Positions 1 through 8,142 of a DNA stretch of 20,946 nt are shown in pieces. Positions within the stretch are counted from its first letter, which is position 1. Every line of letters begins with the position of its first letter. The stretch is from JBGTLW01 sp041743835 (GTDB lineage: Bacteria; Planctomycetota; Phycisphaerae; Phycisphaerales; Phycisphaeraceae). The notes below the pieces were generated by a model. That model worked only from the letters and a program-made list of their open reading frames with translations. It was not told the DNA's origin and searched no databases. The stretch covers positions 1 through 20,946 of the forward strand of contig JBGTLW010000264.1 in the NCBI GenBank assembly GCA_041743835.1, in the 5' to 3' direction. The position numbers and the translations under genes were made by a program.

Positions 1-1
1 G

Positions 2-856
2 ACAGAGTACGACCAGTTTGTGCGTGATGAGGACCCCCGCCAGCGGATCGAGAATCTCCGCCGGGCACTGGACTACCGCGACCTTTGGCCTCACATCATG
101 GCCGATATCTCCGGGGCGCTAAACAGCCTCGGCACGGAGCCTGAGTTGTTGAGCAACGACTTCGACGCCATCCAGAAGATCCCGCGCGGTCAGCGGCGGA
201 GGATCTATATCGAGTCCATCGAAGGAACGTATCTGCCCACACCCACAGCCGCCGGCGCGACCGCGTTTGGGGCTGGCGTGGAGTATGACGAGACGGGCGA
301 ACCAGTCGCCGCATCCGTCGCAGGAGCCACCGAGTATTTCAACGCAAGCACCGGGCAAGCACCCACGATCCAGATCAAGATCGTGGGCTGGACGCCTTAC
401 AACAGCCCCGAGGATTTGCTCCAGTCCACATTCGTGCGTCACCTGCGGTCGATCAAGGATCGCCCCGACCGCCCGTACACGCTTGACTTCAGCAGCAACG
501 TGCTCACCCACCTCACCAACCGCGTCGTGGTGCGCGACCCGGCCCAGGCCGGGCTCGGCGGCGAGTTCGCTGCACGCGGGCAGGCCCCTTCATCAACCGA
601 CCTCAAGTCGGTGGACGCATTGCTGCCGACCAATCCACTTAGTGCCGAACCCGCCACCGGGGACTTCGAGTTCCACCTGGTGTGGAGAGTGAAGCTCAAG
701 CCACCCGCGGAGTCGCGTGGCTCATCGGGTGCGCCCTCCGCACGCCAGGGTGGTCAATCCCTGCCGGCAGATGACACCGCCCAGCCCCAAGCCGGGGCCG
801 ATGGAGCAGGTGAACAGGCGCGTACCACCCAGGCAGATAAGGAGGCCCAGCTATGA
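2..856 (+). CDS. C-terminal part of an unrecognised protein, possible pilus/secretion platform component
   Basis: The reading frame is open to the left edge, so the true start lies outside the window; 284 residues are visible. The GTG at position 20 is in frame but has no reason to be the start. I do not recognise a named family. The region coded around 355-470 reads like a beta-strand then helix (IQIKIVGWTP, then LLQSTFVRHLRSIK), and the region near 660-700 like a returning strand (FEFHLVWRVKLK). This strand-helix-strand pattern is also found at the end of the next protein. The last ~45 residues are Ser/Gly/Gln/Ala-rich and probably disordered. The stop overlaps the next start (ATGA at 853-856), so the two are translationally coupled. 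A PilN/PilO-like role in a type IV pilus or type II secretion inner-membrane platform is inferred from this layout only. Confidence 0.6.
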   Translation, partial: TEYDQFVRDEDPRQRIENLRRALDYRDLWPHIMADISGALNSLGTEPELLSNDFDAIQKIPRGQRRRIYIESIEGTYLPTPTAAGATAFGAGVEYDETGEPVAASVAGATEYFNASTGQAPTIQIKIVGWTPYNSPEDLLQSTFVRHLRSIKDRPDRPYTLDFSSNVLTHLTNRVVVRDPAQAGLGGEFAARGQAPSSTDLKSVDALLPTNPLSAEPATGDFEFHLVWRVKLKPPAESRGSSGAPSARQGGQSLPADDTAQPQAGADGAGEQARTTQADKEAQL

Positions 857-2358
857 AATCTGTCCTCGATTGGGTCAAGTCGAACATCCTGGCTGATATC
901 GCGATCCTGATCACGGTGGTGTCCATCGCGTTCATGGTTTACGTCTATGTGCAAGACCGCGCGATGGTCGCTGGCATGAATGAGCGCGGCAGAGTCGTGC
1001 AGCAGTTGGCGACATACACGCGTGGGCGCGTCTTCATCCCCTCGCCGAACACCAACGAACCACCCCGCGAAATCCTCAACGTCACTGTGAACCAGGCGAC
1101 GATTGAGGGGCTTAAGAGCATCCGCAGCCGTATGCGTACTGAAGCGGTGCAGACGTTCAGCTTTTTGAACCAGAAAAACAGGGGCGGCCGCCAGTTGTTG
1201 ATGGAAGGGATGCTGCCCAACACCCGCAACTTGTTCAACGCACGACAGGCCTATCTGGATGCGTTTGAGAAGATGCTTGGGCCGTACCAGCCCACTGCGG
1301 GACACCTGAGCCTGAACGCGGGCCTTCCGCCGACATCCGAGAAGATTGCCGAGGAACTGCAAAAGGTCCGCGATCAATTCATGCACCTGTCTGGCCGCAG
1401 CCCCGCGTCCGCGCAGCCCCCGCGCCCTGCGGAGCCGCCCCGCCCGCCGGATCGCTTTGGCCGCTTCAGCCCGGTTGTAGAGGATCGTGGGCCAAGCGTG
1501 CCCGCGCTCGATACCGAGGGGCTTTCCGAGGACGACCGTACCCGGCTGGCGTCTGCTCTGCGCGAACGGCTTGCGGGGCTGCTCGAAGAGTACGCCAAGT
1601 CCATCCACATCTATGCCGACCCGCGCATGCTCAACGAGGCCGGCGCTAAGAACTCCGCGTTCCCGTTCCAGATCGCATCGTGGGCGTTGCAGGATGATGG
1701 TCGCAGCCCCGGCCAACTCCCCACCACCGCGATGATATTCGAGGGCCAGCTTGAGTTCTGGATCCAGCAGGACATCACCCAGGCGATCTTCATCGCCAAC
1801 GGCGTGGATAAGGAAGGGACCAGTGTCCTCACCTCGCCCGTCAAGCGACTGCTGAGGGTGGATGTGTTGCCGGGCTACGTCGGTCTGCACAACGTCGGAA
1901 CCGCGCCGCGTGGCCTTTCCCAGGAGGGCGGCGGCGGCAATCGTGGTGGGGCGACAGCGGCGGGGGGCACGCTCTACCCGATCCCACCCGAGGGGTCGAT
2001 CAGCAGCCCCGACGCGCCAATCGCTGACAACTTCGCGATCAGCCCCACCGGAAAGGTCTCCAACGCGATCTTCGATGTGCGGCACGTGAACCTGCACGTG
2101 GTTGTGGATTCGACGAAGCTGCCGCAGATCTACAACGCAATCTCGTCGGTGAATCTGATGACCGTGATCAGCACGCAGCTAAAAGATGTGGATGAGGCGC
2201 AGGCCATGCGTGAAGGCTACCTGTACACCGGCGATGCGATGGAAGCGCAGTTTGTGATCGAGACGATCTGGCTGCGCGACTGGACCAGAGAGTACATGCC
2301 CGAGGAAACCAGGCGTTACCTGGGCATCCAGACCCAAGGCCAACCCAGAACCAACTAA
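853..2358 (+). CDS. Single-pass membrane protein with large extracytoplasmic region, possibly PilO-like
   Basis: This 501-residue protein has a short cytoplasmic N-terminus, one membrane helix at about residues 13-33 and a long extracytoplasmic part. Residues 183-200 are a Pro/Arg-rich linker, 222-250 is a charged helix, and 358-372 is a Gly-rich linker. Residues 405-475 look like a compact alpha/beta domain (VNLHVVVDSTKLPQIYNAIS, then a strand ending TIWLRDW), reminiscent of the ferredoxin-like end of PilO/GspM proteins. The start is well supported: AAGGAGG at 839-845 lies 7 nt before the ATG, which overlaps the previous stop. No catalytic motif is visible. It is probably a structural protein of an envelope machine, and the pilus link is inference. 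The gap to the next gene is only about 77 bp, so the three genes are likely one operon. Confidence 0.75.
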   Translation: MKSVLDWVKSNILADIAILITVVSIAFMVYVYVQDRAMVAGMNERGRVVQQLATYTRGRVFIPSPNTNEPPREILNVTVNQATIEGLKSIRSRMRTEAVQTFSFLNQKNRGGRQLLMEGMLPNTRNLFNARQAYLDAFEKMLGPYQPTAGHLSLNAGLPPTSEKIAEELQKVRDQFMHLSGRSPASAQPPRPAEPPRPPDRFGRFSPVVEDRGPSVPALDTEGLSEDDRTRLASALRERLAGLLEEYAKSIHIYADPRMLNEAGAKNSAFPFQIASWALQDDGRSPGQLPTTAMIFEGQLEFWIQQDITQAIFIANGVDKEGTSVLTSPVKRLLRVDVLPGYVGLHNVGTAPRGLSQEGGGGNRGGATAAGGTLYPIPPEGSISSPDAPIADNFAISPTGKVSNAIFDVRHVNLHVVVDSTKLPQIYNAISSVNLMTVISTQLKDVDEAQAMREGYLYTGDAMEAQFVIETIWLRDWTREYMPEETRRYLGIQTQGQPRTN

Positions 2359-2420
2359 GCGCCGATCGGACCGCAGACACACGGGCCGATGGACCCGCCC
2401 CGGGCCACACCCGATTGCAC

Positions 2421-2427
2421 GAAGGAG
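2421..2427 (+). promoter_or_regulatory. Ribosome binding site deciding the start at 2436
   Basis: GAAGGAG lies 8 nt upstream of ATG 2436. It falls inside the alternative TTG-started frame (2415), which makes the TTG start unlikely. Confidence 0.7.
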
Positions 2428-2435
2428 TGCACGCG

Positions 2436-4361
2436 ATGAAGAATGCAGAAATAGGTTTCATGGCCAAGCACGTCGAGAAGCTCATCCTGGGCGCTGGGCT
2501 GCTTGTGTTGCTGGTGGTGCTCGCCTTCTATGTGCTGGGTGACCCGCGGGCCACCACGATTAAAGATATCAACGGCCGCGACCAGAAGGTTGGGCCAACC
2601 ACTGTAGAGACCGTGGTCGCCGACGCGATCAAGAAGGTTGAAACCAATCTCAGCTCCGACAACAGCGGCATCCCGGAAGTCCAGATCCCACAACATGCGG
2701 CCGAGTTCGCACGCACCTACAGCCGCGTGCCCATGGACATGGCCCAAATCGTCGCCCTCAACGGCCCCGGCCCCGGCATCAGCGGCGACATCGACACGGA
2801 GCGTGCGCCATGGGAACTGCCCAATGTCCCGATGCCAATCTCCGTGGTGGCTGAGGCGGATTATGGCCTGCTTTTGTTCGATGCTATCAACGACCCCAAC
2901 ATCCTCTCCCGGATGCAGCAACTGGTCGGCAACTCCGTGCCCGCGGACATCCGTTACGTCACCGCGGCCGCTGTCTTCGACATGAACGCGTGGAGCCAGC
3001 GGTTTGAGCGCATACCGTTGCAGACACGCGTCCCCGACTTGATCTACCGCAACTCGCTCTACGTCACAGGCGTGTCTCTTAAGCGGCAAACGCTCAACCC
3101 CATCTCCAAGCGGTGGGAGGATGAGACATCGATCGACCCGATCCCCGGCCAGATCGCCTTCATGCCCGGCGATCAGCGCAGCTTCGACCGTGGAGCGGGT
3201 GAAGACGCGGTCAACCTGATCAAGACAAGTCAGCCGCGCATCGCCCGCCCGCCGTTCCCCGTGCTCGACCCCATCAAGCCGTGGCGCCCGCCAGGCGACG
3301 CGGGCATCAAGCTCAGCGTGGAGCAGAGGCAACAACTTAACGAAATCATGCGCAAGATCGGGGCTCAAGAGCGACAGGTTCTCACACTGCAACGGCAGTT
3401 GGGTTTGCCGCAGCAGCTCCCGAATCAGCCGGGCGTCGAGGGTGGGCCAGGCCCCGAGTTTGGCGGGGCTGGCGCAGGGTTTGAGGAGTTTGGCCCCCCG
3501 CGTGCCGGCAACCGTCCGCCACCGGGGAACACGCCACGCGAACAACAGCAACGGGCCCGTCTTGCCGAGGCGGAGACCGCGCTGCTTGACCTCTATCGCC
3601 AGCGGGATGAGTTCCGTCAGGGCGCGATGGCTGGCTTGGCGACCTTCGACCCCAACCAGCCGCTCACCCAGGAGCAGTTGGACATGCTCACGCCCGAGCA
3701 ACGCCAGGAATTGCTGGAGACCGGTCGGCTCGCCAACCCGCCCGGCGGCGGTGTGGAGTCGATGGCCGACGGCCGCATCAAGGTCTGGGCCCACGACCTG
3801 ACCGTGCAGCCGGGGCGGACCTATCGCTACAAGGTGGTCGTCTCTGTGCTCAACCCCCTGTTCCAGAACCGCCAACTCAACCCCGAGCAGGTCGAAGCCA
3901 ACCGCAACCGCATCTCGCTTGCGCCGCCCACGTTTGAGGTGGACGCGGGCGAGTGGTCCGAGCCCGTGGATGTCGAGCCCAAGTATTATTTCTTCGCCGT
4001 CGCGGGCAACGCCAACACCCAGACCGCCGAGTTCGAGGTCTTCCGCATCTTTGCCGGGGCCCGGCAGGTCGAGAAGTTCAACGTGTCGCCCGGCGACCCG
4101 ATCGGCGGGATCGTGCAGCGCCAGCTACCCGGCGGGCAGGTCCACAACATCGACATGCGCGTCGGAGCGTTTGCCGTGGACATCGTCAACATCCCCGGTG
4201 CCACCGGGGGCCTGGGCTCGGCCCGCGTGCTCTATGTGGACCCGCTGACCAACCGCATCGCCGCCCGCGACATCTCGCAGGACAAAAGCAGCTCCAAACG
4301 CGAGCAGCTCATGTTCGAGGTCAACGAAGCCACCCAGGTGCGTGCCGCGATCGAGCAGTGA
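2436..4361 (+). CDS. Single-pass membrane protein with coiled coil and beta-rich C-terminus
   Basis: 641 residues when started at ATG 2436. I prefer this to the in-frame TTG at 2415 because GAAGGAG (2421-2427) sits 8 nt before the ATG. A membrane helix spans about residues 15-35. A globular part at roughly 80-285 is followed by two charged helices (292-323 and 367-395) separated by a Gly/Pro-rich linker (330-366). Residues 445-520 look like a fibronectin-III-type beta domain (VQPGRTYRYKVVVSVLNP), and the last ~120 residues are also beta-rich. No enzyme motif is seen. Its anchoring, size and position after two similar proteins suggest a subunit of an envelope-spanning complex, perhaps a divergent type IV pilus or type II secretion system. 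The function is not established by the sequence. Confidence 0.75.
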   Translation: MKNAEIGFMAKHVEKLILGAGLLVLLVVLAFYVLGDPRATTIKDINGRDQKVGPTTVETVVADAIKKVETNLSSDNSGIPEVQIPQHAAEFARTYSRVPMDMAQIVALNGPGPGISGDIDTERAPWELPNVPMPISVVAEADYGLLLFDAINDPNILSRMQQLVGNSVPADIRYVTAAAVFDMNAWSQRFERIPLQTRVPDLIYRNSLYVTGVSLKRQTLNPISKRWEDETSIDPIPGQIAFMPGDQRSFDRGAGEDAVNLIKTSQPRIARPPFPVLDPIKPWRPPGDAGIKLSVEQRQQLNEIMRKIGAQERQVLTLQRQLGLPQQLPNQPGVEGGPGPEFGGAGAGFEEFGPPRAGNRPPPGNTPREQQQRARLAEAETALLDLYRQRDEFRQGAMAGLATFDPNQPLTQEQLDMLTPEQRQELLETGRLANPPGGGVESMADGRIKVWAHDLTVQPGRTYRYKVVVSVLNPLFQNRQLNPEQVEANRNRISLAPPTFEVDAGEWSEPVDVEPKYYFFAVAGNANTQTAEFEVFRIFAGARQVEKFNVSPGDPIGGIVQRQLPGGQVHNIDMRVGAFAVDIVNIPGATGGLGSARVLYVDPLTNRIAARDISQDKSSSKREQLMFEVNEATQVRAAIEQ

Positions 4362-4390
4362 TTGCGGCGTGTGACAAGCTCAAATAGACA

Positions 4391-4421
4391 CAGAACCAGC
4401 CGGAGTGATCCGCTGGTTCTG
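4391..4421. terminator. Bidirectional stem-loop terminator between convergent genes
   Basis: CAGAACCAGC-CGGA, loop GTGA, TCCG-CTGGTTCTG forms a 13-bp stem with one bulged C and a GNRA-type tetraloop on the plus strand. It lies 30 bp after the stop at 4361 and 43 bp after the enolase stop on the other strand. There is no long T-run on the plus side. On the minus side a short T-rich stretch (CTATTT) follows. It can serve both genes. Confidence 0.6.
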
Positions 4422-4463
4422 CGTGCTTAGTGCGTATGTCGGCTGGAGGGTCGCCTGGCTGCC

Positions 4464-5768
4464 TTAGCCTTTGTTCCAGGTCACGCTGCCATAGACGGCC
4501 TGGTCGCCCAGCTCCTCGGCGATGCGGATGAGCTGGTTGTACTTGGCGTTGCGGTCGCTGCGGCAGGGGGCGCCGGTCTTGATCTGGCCGCAGTTGGTCG
4601 CCACCGCGATGTCGGCGATGGTGGCGTCCTCGGTCTCGCCGGAGCGATGGCTCAGCACGGCGTTGTACTTGTTGCGGATGGCCATGTTCACCGCGTCGAA
4701 CGTCTCGGACAGCGAACCGATCTGGTTCACCTTGACGAGGATGGCGTTGGCGGTGCCCGAATCGACGCCCTTCTTGAGGAAGTCCTTGTTGGTGACGAAC
4801 AGGTCGTCGCCGACGAGTTGCACCTTCTCGCCGAGCTTGTCGGTAAGCTTCTTCCAGCCAGCCCAGTCGTTCTCGGCCAGCCCGTCCTCGATGGATCGGA
4901 TGGGGTACTTGGTGCACCAGTCGGCCCAGATGGCGATCATGTCGTCGCTGCTGATGACCTCGCTGGGGTTGCTTGAGAAGAAGCAGTAGCCCTCTTTGCC
5001 GAGCTTGGCCGCCTCGTTCCACAACTCGCTGGTGGCCGGGTCCAGCGCGACGAAGATCTGCTCGCCGAAGCTGTAGCCCGCTTTGTCCACCGCCTCTTCG
5101 ATGACCTGCAGTGCTTCTTCGTTGCTCTTGAGGTTCGGGGCGAACCCGCCCTCATCGCCGACGGCGGTGGACAGCCCCTTGTCGTGGAGCACGCCCTTGA
5201 GTGTGTGATAGATCTTCACCCCGGCGTGCATGGCTTCCTCGAAGTTGTCAAAGCCCCAGGGCTGGATCATGAACTCCTGGAAGTCCACGGTGTTGTCGGC
5301 GTGCTTGCCGCCGTTGAGGATGTTCATCATGGGGACGGGCAGCACCTTCGCGCCGGTCCCGCCGAGGTAGCGGTAAAGCGACTGCCCGCAGGCGTCGGCC
5401 GCGGCGTGCGCGACAGCCATGGACACGCCGAGGATGGCGTTGGCCCCGAGCTTGCCCTTGTTGGATGTGCCGTCGAGACCGATCATGATCGAGTCGATCA
5501 GTTCCTGGTCCGACGCGTCTTGGCCGTAGAGCTCGGGGGCGATGACCTCGTTGACATTCTTCACAGCGTTGCGGACGCTCTTGCCCTGGTAATAGGCCTT
5601 GTCCCCGTCGCGCAGCTCGACCGCTTCGTGTTCGCCGGTGGACGCACCCGAGGGGACCATCGCACGCCCCGCCCCGCCGCCGAGCAGGACGACCTCAACC
5701 TCGATGGTCGGATTGCCGCGCGAATCAAGGATCTGGCGGCCGTGTACGTGTTCGATCTCAAAGCTCAT
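4464..5768 (-). CDS. eno: Enolase (phosphopyruvate hydratase)
   Basis: This cytoplasmic glycolytic enzyme interconverts 2-phosphoglycerate and phosphoenolpyruvate with Mg2+. The 434-residue length is normal. The N-terminal capping domain begins with the ILDSRGNP motif (13-20). The barrel carries LNGGKHADN (151-159), GDEGGFAPN (204-212), the metal ligands D243 (ALDPA), E293 (SIEDGL) and D321 (GDD), the catalytic lysine K346 (ILVKVNQIG), and the signature SHRSGETED (373-381). All key residues are present and there is no frameshift. The ATG at 5768 gives the classical enolase N-terminus; only a weak GAGAGA precedes it. It lies 127 bp downstream of the transporter operon on the same strand, with its own promoter in between, so it is probably transcribed independently. 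It converges on the upstream-strand genes at the stem-loop at 4391-4421. Confidence 0.98.
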   Translation of the reverse strand: MSFEIEHVHGRQILDSRGNPTIEVEVVLLGGGAGRAMVPSGASTGEHEAVELRDGDKAYYQGKSVRNAVKNVNEVIAPELYGQDASDQELIDSIMIGLDGTSNKGKLGANAILGVSMAVAHAAADACGQSLYRYLGGTGAKVLPVPMMNILNGGKHADNTVDFQEFMIQPWGFDNFEEAMHAGVKIYHTLKGVLHDKGLSTAVGDEGGFAPNLKSNEEALQVIEEAVDKAGYSFGEQIFVALDPATSELWNEAAKLGKEGYCFFSSNPSEVISSDDMIAIWADWCTKYPIRSIEDGLAENDWAGWKKLTDKLGEKVQLVGDDLFVTNKDFLKKGVDSGTANAILVKVNQIGSLSETFDAVNMAIRNKYNAVLSHRSGETEDATIADIAVATNCGQIKTGAPCRSDRNAKYNQLIRIAEELGDQAVYGSVTWNKG

Positions 5769-5835
5769 GGTGGTCTCTCGGTGAAGGTTTGTGTTGATCC
5801 CAGCCGCGCGCCGAGGCGTGGTGGAAGGAGCGGGG

Positions 5836-5865
5836 AGTGTAGCAGAATCGTGCCACCGGCTTCAA
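5836..5865 (-). promoter_or_regulatory. Predicted sigma70-type promoter of enolase
   Basis: On the minus strand, TTGAAG (5865-5860) is followed after 18 nt by TACACT (5841-5836), preceded by TG one base upstream (extended -10). The start would fall near 5829, giving a leader of about 60 nt. A short GC hairpin (CCGGC, loop, GCCGG; 5856-5871) overlaps the -35 and could end transcription from the operon upstream. Confidence 0.45.
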
Positions 5866-5895
5866 AGCCGGGCCTGGGCAGGTGATCCCTTGGGG

Positions 5896-8064
5896 TCACT
5901 GGGTCAGGGCGGCGTTAAGACGTGCGGCGTCGGCCTCACGAAGCTCAAAAAGGTAGGGGCTGTCGCCCAGACGTGCCATCGGCTTGTTGCGGTGGTTGCT
6001 CTCGCGTGGCCACAGCTTGAGTGTGCGTTCCGCGTCGCGCGACTCAATCAGCAACACACGCACGGGCGCAGCGGGGTCCAGGGCCACGGCATCGACATGA
6101 TGAAAACGTTCGGCGTGGAGGCCGGCCACGGTGTCGAACAGGCCCGCCGCCGCCTGCTGATCGATCGTCGCGCCCTCGGAGCGGAACACGCCATGCTGTT
6201 GCGTGATGGGCAGGCTCTGCTCGCCATCCGTCACGGTCAGCCGGCTGATCTGGTCGGCTGCGAGCGTGATCACCGCCCGGTGGCGGAACTCTGACGCCAG
6301 AATGTCGCGCATGCGGTCCGGGAGTATGAAAGTGTGGTCAAGCTCAGTCAGCGTGCCCTCGCCGGTCTCGGCATTGACGCTGAGCGTGTGCGTCTGCCCG
6401 GAGTTCAGCGTGAGTGTCAGCTCGATCTCACGCGCCGGATCGCCCGCTTGATCCAGCCACCGGCTGGCTGACAGGGAAACCAACTCATTTCGCAGCGCTT
6501 CGAAGTTGGGTTGGTCGTATGCAGGCGAGCCGTTGAGCTGCCACACATCTTCCGCGCCGCGCTCGAAGTTGAACGTGCCATCTGGTCGCTTGAGGCTGAT
6601 AGATCGCAGATTGTCCGGGTTGATTTCAAGCAGCGTGCGATTGCGAAAGGTGAGTGCGGAGCCAAAGAGTGGTGACAGGGCCGACTGTCTGACCATGTAG
6701 CCGATGCTTTCACCGTCGCGCACAGCCACAAGGTGCTCGTTATCTTCCCCGGCATAGAGCGTGAAGGCGTCGGTCTGGCGGCTGTCCGAGCCGGGGTTCA
6801 GCGTGACGGTCGCCACAGGCTCGGTCGGCTCGTAGTTCGGCAGGTAGCCGATCGCGCCACTCTTGGTGATCGCATCGAGCAACTGCCGCCAGGCACCGCG
6901 GTCGGGCGGGTAGGGGGGTGCCGGCTCAGCGAAGGCGAGGGCTGACCCGCTTTGGAGCAGGTGGAGCTTCTCGCCGCTTGGCCGCTTGATCTGAATTGCC
7001 CTGATCTCGTGGGGCTTGAGAGTGGTTAGCTGCGGGTCGCGTAGGCCGTCGATGCTGGGTTGCAGCGCCGCGGCTGCGCTGGCACGGATGGAGAAGATGA
7101 CATCGCCACCGAGGGTTTGCTCGCCGCGCTGCTGCGACCAGTTGGCGTAGAACGATTGGTCTTGCATGTCGGCCGCACCACCCACGCGGATGATGCGCGT
7201 GGTGTCTGGCTGCTGGTCGATGCCGGGTGTGGTGATGGCGATGGTGGCCCGCGCCGCGTCCAGCCCGAACGGCGCGAGGCTGGCCGGGGCATCCGCGGAA
7301 AAATCCATGATGTAGATGGCCTTGACTGCATCGATGAGGGCCGCAACCGCCTGGCTGTCGGCCCGCTCGTCTTTGGCGTCGTTCAGATACCAGGTGTTAT
7401 CCACTTTGTGCAGTCGGGCGATCGTGCCGCCGTGCGTGACTTCGACGGCACTGACCTGCACCGGCTCGGGCACGGGCAGCGTCCGCGCACGCCAGTCGCG
7501 TGCCTGCCTGCCCAGCGCGGTGTTGTGCAGCGTGTCCTTCACGACATAGACGCGCGGGTCATCATCAATCTGCGCATACCCCGCGCCGCCGACGGGCCGA
7601 CTGCTGAGGCGGACGGTGTGGGTGCTGCCCTCGTTGGTTGTGCCCGCGGGATCAAGGCCTATCGCGGGGGCGTACACCGTGAGCGTGGCGTAAGCCGGGG
7701 ACAGGCCGACGGTGGCGAGATCGGGCTTGCCTGCTGCGCCGGGTGTGAACCGGTCGAGGTAAGCCAGCGTGGCGACCGCCTCCACGATGTCAGCCGGGCC
7801 AGCCTGGTCGCTGAGCCTGAAGTAAACCGGCGACACCTGATACCACTCGCTGCCCTCACGGGACAACTCGGCGGTTTGCCCGTCTCGAGTCAGCGTGATC
7901 CGCGAGATGCGCTGGGGCTGGAGCTTGTCGAAGACCGGGCTGCCGTCGCCCGCGCCCGGTGTCGGGAATCCGGGTGCGGTGCCTCCGCCTTGCTTGATAT
8001 AGAAAAACGCGCCACCCACAATGGCGAGCAAGACCAACAGGACCAGTGTCGTTTTGATGTTCAT
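5896..8064 (-). CDS. DUF4340-type protein with five internal repeats, partner of the Gld-like ABC transporter
   Basis: 722 residues: an N-terminal membrane helix (about 5-23), a Gly/Pro linker (26-42), then an extracytoplasmic part. This part consists of five related units, each opening with a strand of the type RISRITLTRDG, a tryptophan or equivalent residue, and a helix of the type ADSQAVAALIDAVKAIYIMDF. The units begin near residues 53, 204, 355, 487 and 606. Unit ends share an RxR-like element (WRARTL, FRNRTL, FRHRAV). This matches the DUF4340 family, often encoded with GldG-like proteins. Its biochemical role is not known; a structural or cargo-binding partner of the transporter is the natural inference. 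An in-frame TAA just upstream limits the start to ATG 8064 or later. No good ribosome site is visible. The gap from the GldG-like stop is 78 bp, so it is probably the last gene of the transporter operon. Confidence 0.85.
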   Translation of the reverse strand: MNIKTTLVLLVLLAIVGGAFFYIKQGGGTAPGFPTPGAGDGSPVFDKLQPQRISRITLTRDGQTAELSREGSEWYQVSPVYFRLSDQAGPADIVEAVATLAYLDRFTPGAAGKPDLATVGLSPAYATLTVYAPAIGLDPAGTTNEGSTHTVRLSSRPVGGAGYAQIDDDPRVYVVKDTLHNTALGRQARDWRARTLPVPEPVQVSAVEVTHGGTIARLHKVDNTWYLNDAKDERADSQAVAALIDAVKAIYIMDFSADAPASLAPFGLDAARATIAITTPGIDQQPDTTRIIRVGGAADMQDQSFYANWSQQRGEQTLGGDVIFSIRASAAAALQPSIDGLRDPQLTTLKPHEIRAIQIKRPSGEKLHLLQSGSALAFAEPAPPYPPDRGAWRQLLDAITKSGAIGYLPNYEPTEPVATVTLNPGSDSRQTDAFTLYAGEDNEHLVAVRDGESIGYMVRQSALSPLFGSALTFRNRTLLEINPDNLRSISLKRPDGTFNFERGAEDVWQLNGSPAYDQPNFEALRNELVSLSASRWLDQAGDPAREIELTLTLNSGQTHTLSVNAETGEGTLTELDHTFILPDRMRDILASEFRHRAVITLAADQISRLTVTDGEQSLPITQQHGVFRSEGATIDQQAAAGLFDTVAGLHAERFHHVDAVALDPAAPVRVLLIESRDAERTLKLWPRESNHRNKPMARLGDSPYLFELREADAARLNAALTQ

Positions 8065-8142
8065 CGCTTTGCTTTATGCATACGTGTGCGGGTGTTCCAT
8101 CCGCAGCTTCCAGTGAAGGCGTTTCGGGCGTTCCGGGGGGGC

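Noticed and set aside
754..2097. 447-residue antisense frame opposite the second gene
   Set aside because: GC-rich shadow frame: no family likeness, His/Arg/Asp-rich composition, and the opposite frame has a start, ribosome site and membrane helix.
2355..3875. 506-residue antisense frame opposite the third gene
   Set aside because: Another high-GC shadow; the plus-strand protein has a clear domain layout and ribosome site.
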